Assembly (NCBI GenBank): GCA_009829735.1
Contig: CM020618.1
Coordinates: forward strand, 37,982,894-38,046,893
From: Pyropia yezoensis
Lineage: Eukaryota > Rhodophyta > Bangiophyceae > Bangiales > Bangiaceae
Direction of reading: 5' to 3'
Length of the DNA: 64,000 nucleotides
In this document: in pieces, positions 23,817 through 34,576 of the stretch
Numbering within the stretch: the stretch's first letter is position 1
Layout of the letters: every line of letters begins with the position of its first letter
Notes under the pieces: model-generated
The model's input: the letters and a program-made list of their open reading frames with translations, nothing else
The model's database searches: none
Told to the model about the DNA's origin: nothing
Program-made: the position numbers and the translations under genes

Positions 23817-25221
23817 CTACCCGCCTGCCGCGGCAGCGGCGGCGGGCGCGGCGGCGGGCGCGGCGGCGGGCGGGGCCCCCCGGTCGCACCCACAGTCCCC
23901 CCACCGCGCATCGAGCGCCTTGATGTCGTGGCAGGGGAAGGCCACCTTGCGCTGCCGCACGTTGACCGCGTTGTGGGCGGTGCACGTCCACTGGAGGATC
24001 GAGTCTCGGGAGGTGGTGCTGCACGCGGATGGGAAGAGGAGGAAGGGGAGGTGGGGGGGGGGCGGGTGAGGTCAGGGGGAAGCGGGGGGAGGAGGGACGA
24101 AAAAAAAAGGGCGGCAGGGGAAACAAAAACCAACACCAAGAAAAGAGGAAGAGCAACGAGGCCGGCCAGTCGCGTCGGCGAGCGTTAGTCATGAAGCTGT
24201 CCACACCGCGGGCAGCACCGCGCGGGGGGGCACAGCGGCAGGGACCGTCAAGGCAGCGGCACCGGCCAGCTGGGCCGAGCCCCGGGTCGACGGGCGCGGC
24301 TCAGCCGGCGGTTCGCCCAGACCCCCGGCGGCGGACCGCCCCACCACCACCCCCCCCCCTTCACAGCAGTCTCCCCTGCTCGTCGGTCCGCGAGCCGCCC
24401 CGCGGGAGAGGTAACCCCCCAGGTCGGCGGCGTCCAGGGTGGCGGCCGCTGCCGCACGCCGCTCCGCCAGACGCCACCGCCGCCCGCTGTCGCCGCCGCA
24501 CCCTGCTGTGCGGCCGCCACCCCCACCGGGGGCACGACGGCCTGCCAGGGAGGGTGGGCGGGGGTCGAGCCCACATGGGCGCACCCCGGACGCCGCGCAG
24601 CACACGGGGGTGCACCCCGGCAGCCGCGCCCGGTGGCCAGCAACTGGCTGGGGCGGTTGGGAGCATTGGAAGGGGGGTGGACCCCCACTCCACAGCCACC
24701 TCCCCCCGCCATCCAATCTCTCCCCGCCCCCTCCCCTCCCCCCCCCACCCATCCCCGCCAACGCACTCGACGGGGTGGACCGCCACAAACGCGGCAAAGT
24801 GCTCCCGACACTCGAGGCACGGGTAGGTGGCCGCGACGGCGCGGATGAGCGCAACGGCGCCCGCCCGGGCGGCTGGCGTCAGCGGCGTCGGCAGCGTCGC
24901 GGCGGTGGTGTGGATGAGCGTCCAGCCCGCGCGGCCGAGCTCGGCCTTTTTCGCCGCCCCCGTCGCCACGGGGGCCGCCGCCGCAGCAGAGCCGCCCGCT
25001 GACACCGCCGCCGCGGAGCGCGCCACCGCGGCGGGCGCGTCCGACCGGCCGACACTGGCAGCGTCGGCCGCGGCGGCGGCGCCACCCGCCCCGCGCCCCC
25101 CCGAGGCAGAGGCCAGGTGGGCGGCGGCGGCCCACGGCGTCGCCCACGGCGCGGCAAGGACCGTCAACCCCGCTGCGGCGACGAGGGCGGCCAGCGCCAC
25201 CGCCGCGGCGGCACGGTGCAT
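23817..25221 (-). CDS. ERV/ALR-family FAD-dependent sulfhydryl oxidase
   Basis: Predicted to form disulfides in partner proteins using FAD and oxygen or cytochrome c, in the secretory pathway or the mitochondrial intermembrane space. I model two exons, 25221-24767 and 24018-23817, joined across a 748-nt intron (donor GTGCGT, acceptor GTGCAG), giving 218 aa. An N-terminal hydrophobic segment (residues 4-24) reads as a signal peptide or anchor. The catalytic core follows the family order: GRAGWTLIHTTAATLP (97-111), redox CLEC (Cys135, Cys138), then in exon 2 the FAD-contacting WTCTAHNAVN (162-171, His167 and Asn171) and a distal Cys181. The frame is preserved exactly across the intron (GA|C). 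The Ala-rich stretch at 45-90 is low complexity. The frame is open upstream but lacks another ATG. The stop is TAG at 23817-23819. Confidence 0.9.
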
Positions 25222-27019
25222 GGCGCCGGGCCGACGGGTGGCCGAGGAGAGGCGGCGCAAGAGGCGGCGGGCCGCCCGCCGGGGGGGGAAGTTGCGCCCG
25301 CCCGCCGCCAAGCCCGCGGGGGGGGGGAGGGGGAGCGACGACGCGCGGCGGCCGCCCAGCGACGGCGACGCCGCCGTCGGCGCCGCCGATGCCGCCGCCG
25401 CCACCGCTGCCGACGCGGACGCCAGGAGGGGGCGGGAAGGGGCGGTCACGTCGGCGACTCAGGGGATAAAAAGAGAAGCGTAGGGGGTAGGAAGAAGCCG
25501 GCGGGCGAGGGCAGAGAGGGACAGCAGCGCAGAGGGCAACCGTGAGGGGGACGCACAAGGACGCCAGCGCTGTGCCCCCTAAACCGTCGTCGCGGATTTC
25601 CCACTTGAGCGTTGTAATGTGCTTGTGTGTCGCCTTGTGGACCCTCCCACAGCTACCGCCGGCCCACATTTTGAGTCTAAAATGACGCCAGCGCTTGCAC
25701 GCACGGGCAGAGGATCGCTGCGGGCATGCGCTTTTATACTGGAAGATAGGTCGTGGCTGACGCTTCACATCCATCTCGTCGGGGCATGTCGCAGTCGTCC
25801 GTTTCCGCTACGACCAAGTGCTCGTAAAAGCGTGCAGAAATGTCTCTACAAGCTCTTGCGCGGTTTGATCAAGCTTCAGCACGCCTTTTGTGGGACGTGG
25901 CCCGCACAGCCACTTGCTGCTCCCTGCAAGATATTGTACTTCGCAAAATAGAACCGAGGCGTCGACGAGCATTTGGTGGACTCCAGTCGCCAGCACGCTG
26001 GGGGAGTGAGGGGCGGGAGGCTGGCTGAGCGCGTTGTGATTGGGGGGGGGCGAGACGAAGGGATCAGAGCTCTGATGAGGGGCCACCGGTGTCTCTCGTC
26101 GCAACGGCTTGACGAGCCTTGACACGTACTTTCCATCAACAGGGACACCTCTGTTGCCATTACGTGCAGAACCAAGGGGTGAATGGCTTCATTGCGAGCC
26201 GCTCATTGGACGGCGGCCGCGAATAAATTCGACCCTGGGAGGGAGATATACTGCAAGTCTTTGCTTTTCTTTTGCTGTGAGCAAGTTTTTGCACGAAATC
26301 TGCCCTGGTGAGCAACGTGGGGCACTTTAGACGGAGGTGCGCACATGGCCGCGCAAGCGATTTTACAAGAAAAGCAAGAGAATCCGGCCTTGCGCGCGAC
26401 GACGGTTTAGTGGGCACAGCGCAGTGGGGTTGGGGTGCAGATGAGCCCATGGTCCGGTCGAGGTGGCAGCGAATGCCCGTGGGCACTGGCAGGCACGCTG
26501 AGAGTGGGAGCATCTCTGTTGGATAAGACAATTTAAGTACACTCGAGTCATGAGTGCAGAATGCAGGAAAGCATGAAAGCTGGCCTAAGTCAACTTGACT
26601 GGATGGAAGAAAGCGACGCCTGTGCTGTATCCAACACACGCCCAGTTAAGAGTACCTGTTTGCGGACGTCAGGCTTGCTACCCCATGAAGCAGCGTGAAG
26701 CACAGCAGCTCAGGACACAAAAAAACGCGCATAAAACTGGGTAACTCATAGCGCTTTTTATGGTATAGGGGTCCTCTGTTTCTCTTGCGCCAGTCTGTCT
26801 CCAGGTACCCGTTGGTGCCTGTCTGGCGCGTCTCTCTGCGCTTTTTCTCGGTGTAGTGGAGAGTTTTCAACCAATGAGATACATCCGTTCTGACCCAGAT
26901 GTCCGCCCTGAACTGGGCGTGAACAGGATCGGCCGAGCAGGCCCCGTGGGCGGTCTCAGCGAGACGCAGCGTCCCTGAAACCGTGTCCTCTCTCTTGCGT
27001 TCGGCGGCGTATGGGCATC
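25222..27019. other. Leader and intergenic DNA, no gene recognised
   Basis: From about 25600 the GC content falls to ordinary values and all open frames are short. Nothing domain-like is visible. Confidence 0.5.
25733..25740 (-). promoter_or_regulatory. TATA-box-like element (TATAAAAG) on the minus strand
   Basis: It reads TATAAAAG on the minus strand, about 510 bases upstream of the sulfhydryl oxidase ATG. It is plausible as a core promoter with a long leader, but the distance is long. Confidence 0.3.
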
Positions 27020-27816
27020 TTAACCAAGTTGGACAGCGAGCTCTGTGGCCTCGACCGCCGCCCGCACCCGCCGCAGCGGCGCCACCGCCGGCGTGATGCC
27101 CGTCACCCGGAAGGGCCCGACTGACTCGGTGACAAGAGGGCGCGCTTGGCGTAGGCCGCCCCCACGGGCGTGCAGGCCCCCTTGACGCCCACACACGGCA
27201 CGCCTGCCAGCAGCGCCGCCATTGTTGCCGGCGACGGGGACATCCACGTGGGATGAGCCCCGCGGGGACGGGGATGGGCGCCAGCGCCGCCGCAACGGCG
27301 GGTGTGCGGGGGATGCAGCAGCGGGTCGCCGCGGCGCCGGCACACAGGCCGGCCATGGTCGTCCCGCCGCACTCGGCGACGGGCCCGCAGGTGCCCCCAC
27401 GGGAGGTGCACCGCGGGTCTCCGCCGCCCGCCCCGCCGCCGCCGCCGCCCCCCCCCCCCCGTCGTGTCTGTCCCGGAGACGGGGGTGCAGCACCGGTTGG
27501 ACGCCGCCCCGGGGCACAGCCCCCGGACGGGCGTCCCCGCCGTGCAGTCAGCGACGGCCTTGTAGGCACCCCCGCGCGCGGCGCACCGCGGGTCGGGCAC
27601 GCAGCAGCGGATGGAGGCGGAGCCGGGGCAAAGGCCCCGCACCGTGACCGCCGTGCACGCCGACACGGCCTTGCAGGAGCCCCCGCGGCCGGTGCAGCGG
27701 GCGTCGGCCGCCGCGGCGGCGGCGGGGGCGGCGGCGGCTGCCGCCAGAGCCACGCATAGCATAAGGGCGCTGAGAAGAGTGGCGGACGGGCGGTGGGGGC
27801 CGCTGGGTAGCGCCAT
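27020..27816 (-). pseudogene. Cysteine-rich secreted protein with three tandem modules, frameshifted
   Basis: An ATG at 27816 starts a signal peptide (hydrophobic to about residue 33). Three modules of about 35-40 residues follow, with the pattern C-x6-C-x4/5-C-...-C-P/A-G-...-C-C: first RCTGRGGSCKAVSACT, second RCAARGGAYKAVADCT (lacking the second Cys), third RCTSRGGTCGPVAECG. The third is in another frame after a G/C run at about 27435-27475. Two more frame changes follow before a segment at about 27130-27020 reading GPFRVTGITPAVAPLRRV. From memory of algal and oomycete proteins, that segment often precedes an M15-type D-Ala-D-Ala peptidase domain. No such catalytic domain follows here, so the gene looks truncated as well as frameshifted. 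Some shifts could be homopolymer sequencing errors. Confidence 0.6.
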
Positions 27817-29103
27817 GGTGGCAAGGGGACGACGGGTTGTGGAGGGGGGGAGCCGCGAGTGGGTGGGCAAGGAACAATTGCTTGGGAGGAGCTGACTGAG
27901 GGCCAACGGCGCAGCGACGGACGAAGACGGACAGCCGGCTAGTCCGATGGGCGCCCCACCCCACCTCTTCGTGCAGCCCCAAGCCGACCCTTTTGACAAC
28001 CCGGCCGCACCCTGACCTTTGCAAGGTCGCCTCCCCGACCCCCCCCCCCCCCCCCACCCTCCCCCCCCCTGCCCCCCCACCCTGCCACCTTCCACCCCTC
28101 CGCCAAGCCGTGCCACCCGCAGGGGCTGCTCCCCCACCACCAGACCGCGACGGGGGCGGATGGGGAAAGGGGGCAGTGGGGGAGATGGAAAGAGCCACGG
28201 TTTGCACCTCCCCTCCCCTTCCCCCGCCTCCTCCGCACCCCCCCCCCCCCCGACCCCCCATCCCCCACCCTCCACTCCACGCCCGCCCGCCCGCCCGCCC
28301 GCCAGCCCGCCCGCCCGCCAGCCCGCCCACGTCGATACGGCCACGACGGCGGCGGGCAGCGGGGCCGCCAACGGGGATGACGGGACGCCGCCAAGTAGAT
28401 GGTGCGGGTGTGGCACGACGGGTGGCGTGCCACCCATGCCGGCAAAGAAAGAGGGGGGGGGGGGGCGGGGGGTAGTGCAGACGCGGCCCTTGCGGACCCA
28501 CCGGCCGGCGCCCGCGGTGGTGCACCGCCGCCCCGCGTGGGAGCGTGACGTGGTGCGCCCGGCAGAGGCGGAGGGGGGGGGGGGTGAGGCTGACAAGGCA
28601 TATATGCAAGTAGCCGGCCGCATCGGCTGGTCGCCGCCGGCGTCAACCACTGACACTGGCCGGGGGGGGCAACCGCGGCGGTACGGGCCGGCGGGGGGCC
28701 TCCTGAGGAGTGTACGAAAAAAGGACCGTGGTGCGCACCCGCCACGGGGGCATCACCGTTCGGCTTTCAGCGGGAGCCCAGGCGTAGGGGCGGGGGAGCC
28801 CCCTTGGCTGTCTATTTTTTCTGAACGTAGGTACGCCGCCTCGTCACGGGCATTGTCCGCCGCCGACCGGCGATCTCTCTCCCCCCCCCTCCCCGTGGCG
28901 GCAGTGGTGGCAGGGGCGGCAGGCCTGGCGTGTCTGGCGCCCAGCACGCGACCCCGACCAGAGCAACCTCCTTGGCGCCGGCAACGCCCTGGCGGGCGCC
29001 GGCGTTGACAGCGTTTGGAGAGAGGGGAGCCCCCCCCCCCCCAACCGAGAGGCGGCTCCCCCCCCCCGCGGCGCCCCCGACGCCCACCCCTTTGCGCTCC
29101 CGC
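27817..29103. other. GC-rich spacer
   Basis: Contains a (CCCG)n tract at about 28281-28325 and several C or G runs. A TATATA palindrome near 28602 may belong to a promoter. No gene is supported. Confidence 0.55.
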
Positions 29104-29884
29104 TCACGCGCGGAGCGCCTGCACGTCTGCCGCGTCAAAGGTGCTGTCCAGCCGCACCAGCTGGGCGCCCGCCGTCCCGTACGCGTCGGCGCCGTCGTAG
29201 GGCCGCGACAGGGCGGGGGAGGTAAACCGCCAGCGGACGTACAGGGAGGTGCCCACCCGGTCGGCAGCGCGGGTGTGGAAGCGGAAGGGCGCCAGCCCGC
29301 CCGCCGACGCGGGCACGCACAGGCCCTTGTAGGCGGCCTCAACGGCCGCCCGGCCGCGGACGCGGACGCCGCCGGGGAAGTGGAAGAGCACGTCGGACCT
29401 GCGCAAGGGGGAAGGCGGGGGGGGGGGGGTGGGGGGGGTGAAAAACCGTTTCCGCGGGGGGGGGGGGGGTGGGGCACAGCACACGGAGAGGCGGCGGCGG
29501 GAGCCCAGACCGAGTCAGTCCCTCGCGCGTCCCACGCGCGGCTCCCACGGTGAAGCGAGCGACGGTAGGTAGGTAGCTCCCTCCCCGCTTCTCCTTCTCT
29601 CTCCCATTCCTCCCATCCACCAGCTGGCGCAACCCGGATCCCGCCTGCGGGTGCACCCCCCCCCCCGGCCCCCCCCTTTCAGCCGTGACGTGCGGGTGCT
29701 GTGCCATCAGGCGGCGCATGTTGCACGCGTTGAGCGCGTTGGTATGCTCGGCGACCACCCGCCACACCCGCCGCTCGGCGGCGATGCGGTCCGCTTCGCC
29801 GTCGCTACCCGCCACGGCCGCCACCGCCGCTGCCGTCGCGGCGGTCACCACCAGCAGTACCCGCCAGATGGCGTGGCGGACCAT
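29104..29884 (-). CDS. NTF2/SnoaL-like domain protein with signal peptide
   Basis: Two exons are visible. Exon 1 starts at the ATG at 29884 and encodes a hydrophobic leader, then a helix with VWRVVAEHTNALNACNMRRL. Exon 2 begins at 29398 after a strong acceptor (CCCTTGCGCAG) and runs to the TGA at 29104-29106. It has SDVLFHFPGGVRVRGR, then YKGL and a beta-rich tail. This order (N-terminal helix with Asn-Ala-Cys-Asn, then FPGG..RGR) is the usual shape of a SnoaL/NTF2 cone fold, often a small-molecule pocket or enzyme. I could not fix the exon 1 donor: it lies between about 29690 and 29640 in G-rich sequence. Substrate and role are unknown. Confidence 0.6.
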
Positions 29885-30147
29885 TGTCGGGTGCCACGGT
29901 GAGCGAGCGAGGGAGAAGAAGAGGGAAGTGGGGGTGAGGAAGTGGGGGGTGGGGGGGGGGGGGGGGGGGGGGGAGGGAAGCACGACAGGAAACACGACGG
30001 ATCGACACAGATGGGGCCCCACACCTAGAGACGCGGCGGAGGAGAATAAGATGGAGGAGAGAGGTGGGCGCGATGATCGACGGGATGGCGGCGCTCTGTG
30101 GTGGTGGCTTGCATCCCCTCGGCGTGTGGCGGGGGACAGGCCCAGCC

Positions 30148-30157
30148 TTTTTATACG
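30148..30157 (-). promoter_or_regulatory. TATA box (TATAAAAAGG on the minus strand)
   Basis: A clean TATA element in GC-rich DNA about 265 bases upstream of the NTF2-like gene's start codon, in the right orientation. Confidence 0.5.
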
Positions 30158-30159
30158 CC

Positions 30160-31005
30160 CCCTCTGCAGTCTCCCCGCAGCAGAGGCGGCCTGCGACTGC
30201 CCTGGACTGCAAAGTCGGGGGCTTGACGCCGCGTGGGCAGGGCGAGGCCCTGTTCTCCCCCCCCCCCATCACCACCTCGACCCGCCCTCCCCAGCGACGG
30301 TGGCGCCGCCGGCCGAGTGTGACCACGGCGGTAGTGACACTGCGCGGGGGACGCCCCACTGCAGCGCCGCCGCCGCCGGCCGGGGTGCGTGCACCGCCGG
30401 CGGCGCCGGCTGTGGGGGGACTGACGTTGGCGCGCTCGGCGTCCACGGCTGTTAGCCCGTGTGTCAGACGGAAAAGTGGAGAAAACGCTGGGGCAGGAGA
30501 CCATGCCTACGTGCTTCACGCTGCCAGAAGAGGGATCCACGCCCCCCAGTGCGTTCCTTGGCGCCGGAGCCGGGCCGCCTTGCCCGCGAGGAGATGGAAG
30601 CGTGGCACGCACGGGTAGGCATCCGGTGCACGTACGCACCGCACCCGCGTCGATGCGTCGCCGGGGCCCCCAGGGATCCAGACACAGCGACGGGGGGGTG
30701 GCGTGTCCCCTGTGTCGCGGAGCAGCATGCCGCCTTTTTTCAGGGGGGGGGTCACGCCAGCTGGCCAGAGCAGCCACCCCGCTGCAGCTATCAGCGGCAC
30801 GCCCGCTGGGTGCCAGGGGGAGCGCGGACCGTCGGGCGCACGCGGGCGCTTGGCAGGCCCGCCGGTGGCCGGCATCTGGATGGCGCTCACTCCCCCCTGA
30901 CAGCTCGGTTTACGTTCGTAGTCGGCAGTCTGGTCGACACAGTATGGCAATAAATACGATTGACAAACTTACATAGCTACCCCTGTGGTTCTAGATGGGG
31001 GCACA
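30160..31005. other. Intergenic, no gene recognised
   Basis: Short conflicting frames on both strands, with GC content dropping towards the right. Confidence 0.5.
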
Positions 31006-31654
31006 GCGCAGCACTGCTTATCGCCTGTCAAAATTTTCTTGCTTTTTTGGGAAATTCTCGAGCAAAAACCTGCATAAAACCTGCATCGACCCACCCTCAA
31101 GGCATCATAGACACCGCTTTTCCCCCCTCTTCTTGCTTTCTGCCTATCACAGCTCGGGCGATTGGTGGTCGCCACCTCCCTTGGTATGACCGGAAGCGCA
31201 CGGGGCAGGAGAGCACTCTCGCGAAGCGCAAAGAAGCGACCGACCATCGCTACGCTTGGGTGCAATGTTTATACAATCGCGTTTAAAAACCGCGCTATCT
31301 CTCGCACTGGTTAAGCAAAAACCTGCGCGACGACAGCTTTCGAAGGACTGCACGGAAAAATCTCTCCGCCTGGCTCAACATCTACAACGTGAATTCTGAC
31401 TAATGGAACGCTCCGTCCAGCAAACAGCAGCGCCACCGCTGTTGTCATTGGTTGACAGAACACCGACAGCGACCGTCGTGTCGGTCATCCTGGTGGAGAT
31501 TCTTTGGCCTCAGCCCATCCCCTCGATCAGAAAGGCAAAGTTCTGCTCGAGCCGTTCATTTTCGTGCTCGAGCAGGGCAAGAATTTGCGCAACGAAGCAA
31601 GAGATCTGGCCAAAATCGGGCTTCTATCTTGACAGGGGATAAGCAGTGCTGCGC
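31006..31654. mobile_element. Non-autonomous element with 25-bp terminal inverted repeats
   Basis: The arms at 31006-31030 and 31630-31654 are inverted copies of GCGCAGCACTGCTTATC(S)CCTGTCA with one mismatch. The 649 bp between hold no gene and are notably less GC-rich than the surroundings. This is the form of a MITE or an internally deleted DNA transposon. Flanking target duplications are not clear to me. Confidence 0.7.
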
Positions 31655-31934
31655 AGCGATACAGAGTGGCGTGCTTTTTGGTAACGTTCGTCAGGGGGCT
31701 CGTCAGCTTGCCGCCGCGGGCAGCGGCGTGGAACCGCAGTGCAGACATCGAGATCGATTTTCGACACCTGTACCTTACCAACCGAATTGCCGACGGATGT
31801 ATGTACTGTTCTAGGTATGCAGTTTGAAGTCCATGGATCTGGATTGGGATATAAAAAATGTACGCATACTTCCCCATGCACAAGCGGAATAGCAACCAAC
31901 AGATGGATGCTGCCCGACCCGACATATAGTGCGT

Positions 31935-32041
31935 GTCCCGTAAAAAGTGGACGTGCTCGTGTCGTGATCATGTCAAATGTCGGCCACTGGACCAATCAAA
32001 CCCACACTGCACGACCCGTGCAGGTCCACTTTTTACGGGAC
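31935..32041. mobile_element. 107-bp MITE with 22-bp inverted repeats
   Basis: The arms at 31935-31956 and 32020-32041 match at 21 of 22 positions (GTCCCGTAAAAAGTGGAC core). A related end occurs at 63360-63379 and continues in similarity for about 25 bases, so this is a family. Confidence 0.78.
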
Positions 32042-32194
32042 GTAAAAAATAGCTAAGCTGTATCCCTTCACCCCTTGCCAGTGGTTCTTGCACGGCAAGA
32101 AACCGATCCCGGCCGCGCAGGGCAAGGGAGCAGGTGCGCGAACCCAAAAGAGGGCGTGCCACACACAGCGTCCCCCGCCTCCGAATGCCGGCCC

Positions 32195-32860
32195 TTACGG
32201 GCCCTCGCTGCACAAAGGCAGCCCCCCAGCAGCAGCACCAGAAAAGGAGCAGAAAGGCGCGCAATTCTTGCCACAGTCGGTGGAGCACGCCGTCGACTCG
32301 CCGCCCTGGATGCCAGTCTTGACGCACTGGCTGTTGGCGGGGCAGCACTTGGCCCTGTTGTTCTTGTCCTCCGTAAAGAGGGTGTAGGCGATATCGCACG
32401 CCTGCTCCTTGCCTCCCTCACAATCGCCCGCCGCCTCGCACGTTCCCGACACGCACACCTTGTCGTCCCCGCAGTCGCCATTGACGCTGCACCCCGGCGT
32501 CGTCGGCATCGGCATCAGCCTCGGGGGGGCGCCACTGACTTGCTCGATGGTGCAAGGGCAGGTCTCCTGGCCCGCGGTGGTGGCAACGGTACAACGGGTG
32601 GCTTTGCCGCTGCCCTTCTTTGCAAGGCAGATGTGGGTGTTGGTGCCCGGCGCCACGCACTTGTAAGATGGCTTGCACGGACGGATGGAGCAGGTGCCCG
32701 GCGAGGAGCCCAACTGGAAGTCGAGGCACCGGCCGCCCCCACCAGACAGGGCGCACGGGCACGTATCACCCACTGCGATGGCGTCAACCAGCGCGGCGGC
32801 GAGGAGCATGGCGATGGTCAGGGACGTGGCTGCAACGACAGCGCGTACTCCAGTGGCCAT
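32195..32860 (-). CDS. Secreted cysteine-rich protein, unknown function
   Basis: Single exon, 221 aa, ATG at 32860, stop TAA at 32195. Residues about 5-27 are a strong signal peptide (VVAATSLTIAMLLAAALV). The mature part holds over 25 cysteines in clusters, among them DTCPCALSGGGGRCLDF, QETCPCTIEQVSG, GCSVNGDCGDDKVCVSGTC and ACSTDCGKNCAPFC. The spacing implies several small disulfide-linked units, and the two T-C-P-C starts suggest an internal duplication. No named family is recognised. Together with the other secreted cysteine-rich gene at 27.0-27.8 kb it suggests an extracellular matrix or defence role, which is inference. The open frame extends upstream, but the signal peptide picks this ATG. 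Confidence 0.65.
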   Translation of the reverse strand: MATGVRAVVAATSLTIAMLLAAALVDAIAVGDTCPCALSGGGGRCLDFQLGSSPGTCSIRPCKPSYKCVAPGTNTHICLAKKGSGKATRCTVATTAGQETCPCTIEQVSGAPPRLMPMPTTPGCSVNGDCGDDKVCVSGTCEAAGDCEGGKEQACDIAYTLFTEDKNNRAKCCPANSQCVKTGIQGGESTACSTDCGKNCAPFCSFSGAAAGGLPLCSEGP

Positions 32861-33051
32861 GGCTGCGGCACAAGAGCAAAGGGAGAGATGGAAGAAGAAC
32901 AGCCGCTGTGAGCAATAACGCAGTGGTGGGCACACCCCTGGCTTGCACAACGACTGGAAAGTCGACGGCTCAGCGGGCTGTGGGGGTCTGGTAGAGTGGC
33001 TTGGGTGGTGTGGAGAGGCAGGGAAGTGTGTAGTCGTGGACCGCACAGGGC

Positions 33052-33061
33052 TGATATACCT
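33052..33061 (-). promoter_or_regulatory. TATA-like element (GGTATATCAG on the minus strand)
   Basis: Lies about 195 bases upstream of the cysteine-rich gene's ATG, in the right orientation. Confidence 0.4.
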
Positions 33062-34576
33062 ACCGGGGTCACGCCAGAGCACACTCTGTCTCCGTGGCGA
33101 GACAGAGTGCGTTCTGCCTCCATGGGCCGACACGCCCTCGCGGGTTGAGACAGGGCCCCGTCCAGAGGGTCCAACGGCGTGCACCCCGCTGGTGAGGAGC
33201 AGCCGCAGCTGAAGCTGTGCTCAGCGTCCCTTGACGGGCCGCGAGAGCAGCTAACCGACGCCACGGCGGGCGGCACTCCCCGGTCCCCCGTCCACGCGAA
33301 GCGCACGTGCGGGGAGAGGGGATGTCGGCCGACCCCAATCAGCGACGGGGGTCTGGTAAAGACAGACGTCGGGCCAGGTGGCAGACATGGATGGCATCGC
33401 CGCGCCCCTTACACAGACGAGCGAGACACAGCGCAGTGAGGCGCAGACGGGGTGACGCCCAGTCTTGCTTTGGTTTGAAAAAAGTCCTGCTCTCCCTGGG
33501 ATGCTCAGGGACACAGCATGTGTGTACAGTACAGTGATGCCTCACGTAGGTACTGTACAGTCGCATCATGTCCATATGCGCACAGTTCATGATGTGCTGC
33601 TGCGCATGCGTGCAAGAGCAAGTCAAGACAATTTGCAAGAAAAAATCAACACTGGGCTTGACCCCGTTCTGCGCTGCCAGGGGCGGCGACCAGCCGACAT
33701 GCCGGCCGGGTCCCTCCCCGCCCGCATGAGCTCTTGTCACCGGCTCCTGAGGGCAACTGAAGTTTAGTGGACCCCACACCAGCTCATGAGCGGCTGGGCC
33801 GTTCCTCTACAGAAGCAGATGACAATGTTCGGACTTTGATTTCTTTCAACAAACAGTGACTGGTCACTGGCTCTGTCGCTCACCTTGACTTCGAATTATT
33901 CGCGTTCTTTCGCGTACGTGCCTCCTGTCCTATTCTGCGATCAGCGGGCGGTTGCGCTCCCTCACCGGAACCCTCGCCCTGTCTATCGCAGTAACTACCT
34001 TGAGGACGGACCGCACGTTGGCAGAGCCGGCGACGGGGCGCCCCACGCTGGGGCGTACCGGTGATGGCGGTCGCGAGAGGCCCATGCGCGGGGTCTTGCG
34101 CCGCTCTGGCCGCGGCAGCAGCGGTGACGGCGGCGGGGCGGTTACGGGCGGTGGGGCGCCGCGGTTGGCCACGCCCCGCGCGTGGCCGCGCACGGTGCAG
34201 CTCTGCGCGGCGGTCCACCGGCATCCGTGACGACCTCTCCCCCGTCTGACCGTCTTCCCGCCATGAGGGTCTGCGTTCGCACGCCAGCATGCCAAGCAGC
34301 GGAGCGCACCGCCACCCCTGCACGGACACTCGCTGCACCGCCTCCGTCGCCCACAGGCAATCTGCACCCGGCCGGCGACCGCGCCGCTACCGCCGCAGGC
34401 CAAGGACGGCGTCTTCGGCCCAAGTGGGTTGCGGTGCCGGTGGCGCGCGGCGGACGCACTCTCTCCCCTACGACAGCGTGGCGACAACCCTTCCCCCTCC
34501 CCCCCCTCACTCCACGATCAAGCCGGCTGCCCCGACCCCCACCCCCAGCCTGTTGCCAAAGCGTCTGTCGCGGCCG
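33062..34576. other. Intergenic, no gene recognised
   Basis: Contains a small hairpin: TGTACAGTAC at 33523-33532 and its inverse GTACTGTACA at 33550-33559 with a 17-base loop. Open frames at 33.9-34.6 kb occur on both strands and show no domain. Confidence 0.5.

Noticed and set aside
24361-25449. Longer sulfhydryl oxidase frame starting at 25449 and reading through the intron
   Set aside because: The codon at 25449 is GTG, and the read-through tail after HPVE lacks the conserved HN..VN segment, which is found in frame after splicing.
33523-33559. Short inverted repeat around TGTACAGTAC
   Set aside because: Ten-base arms with a 17-base loop can arise by chance; no flanking duplication or second copy was seen.
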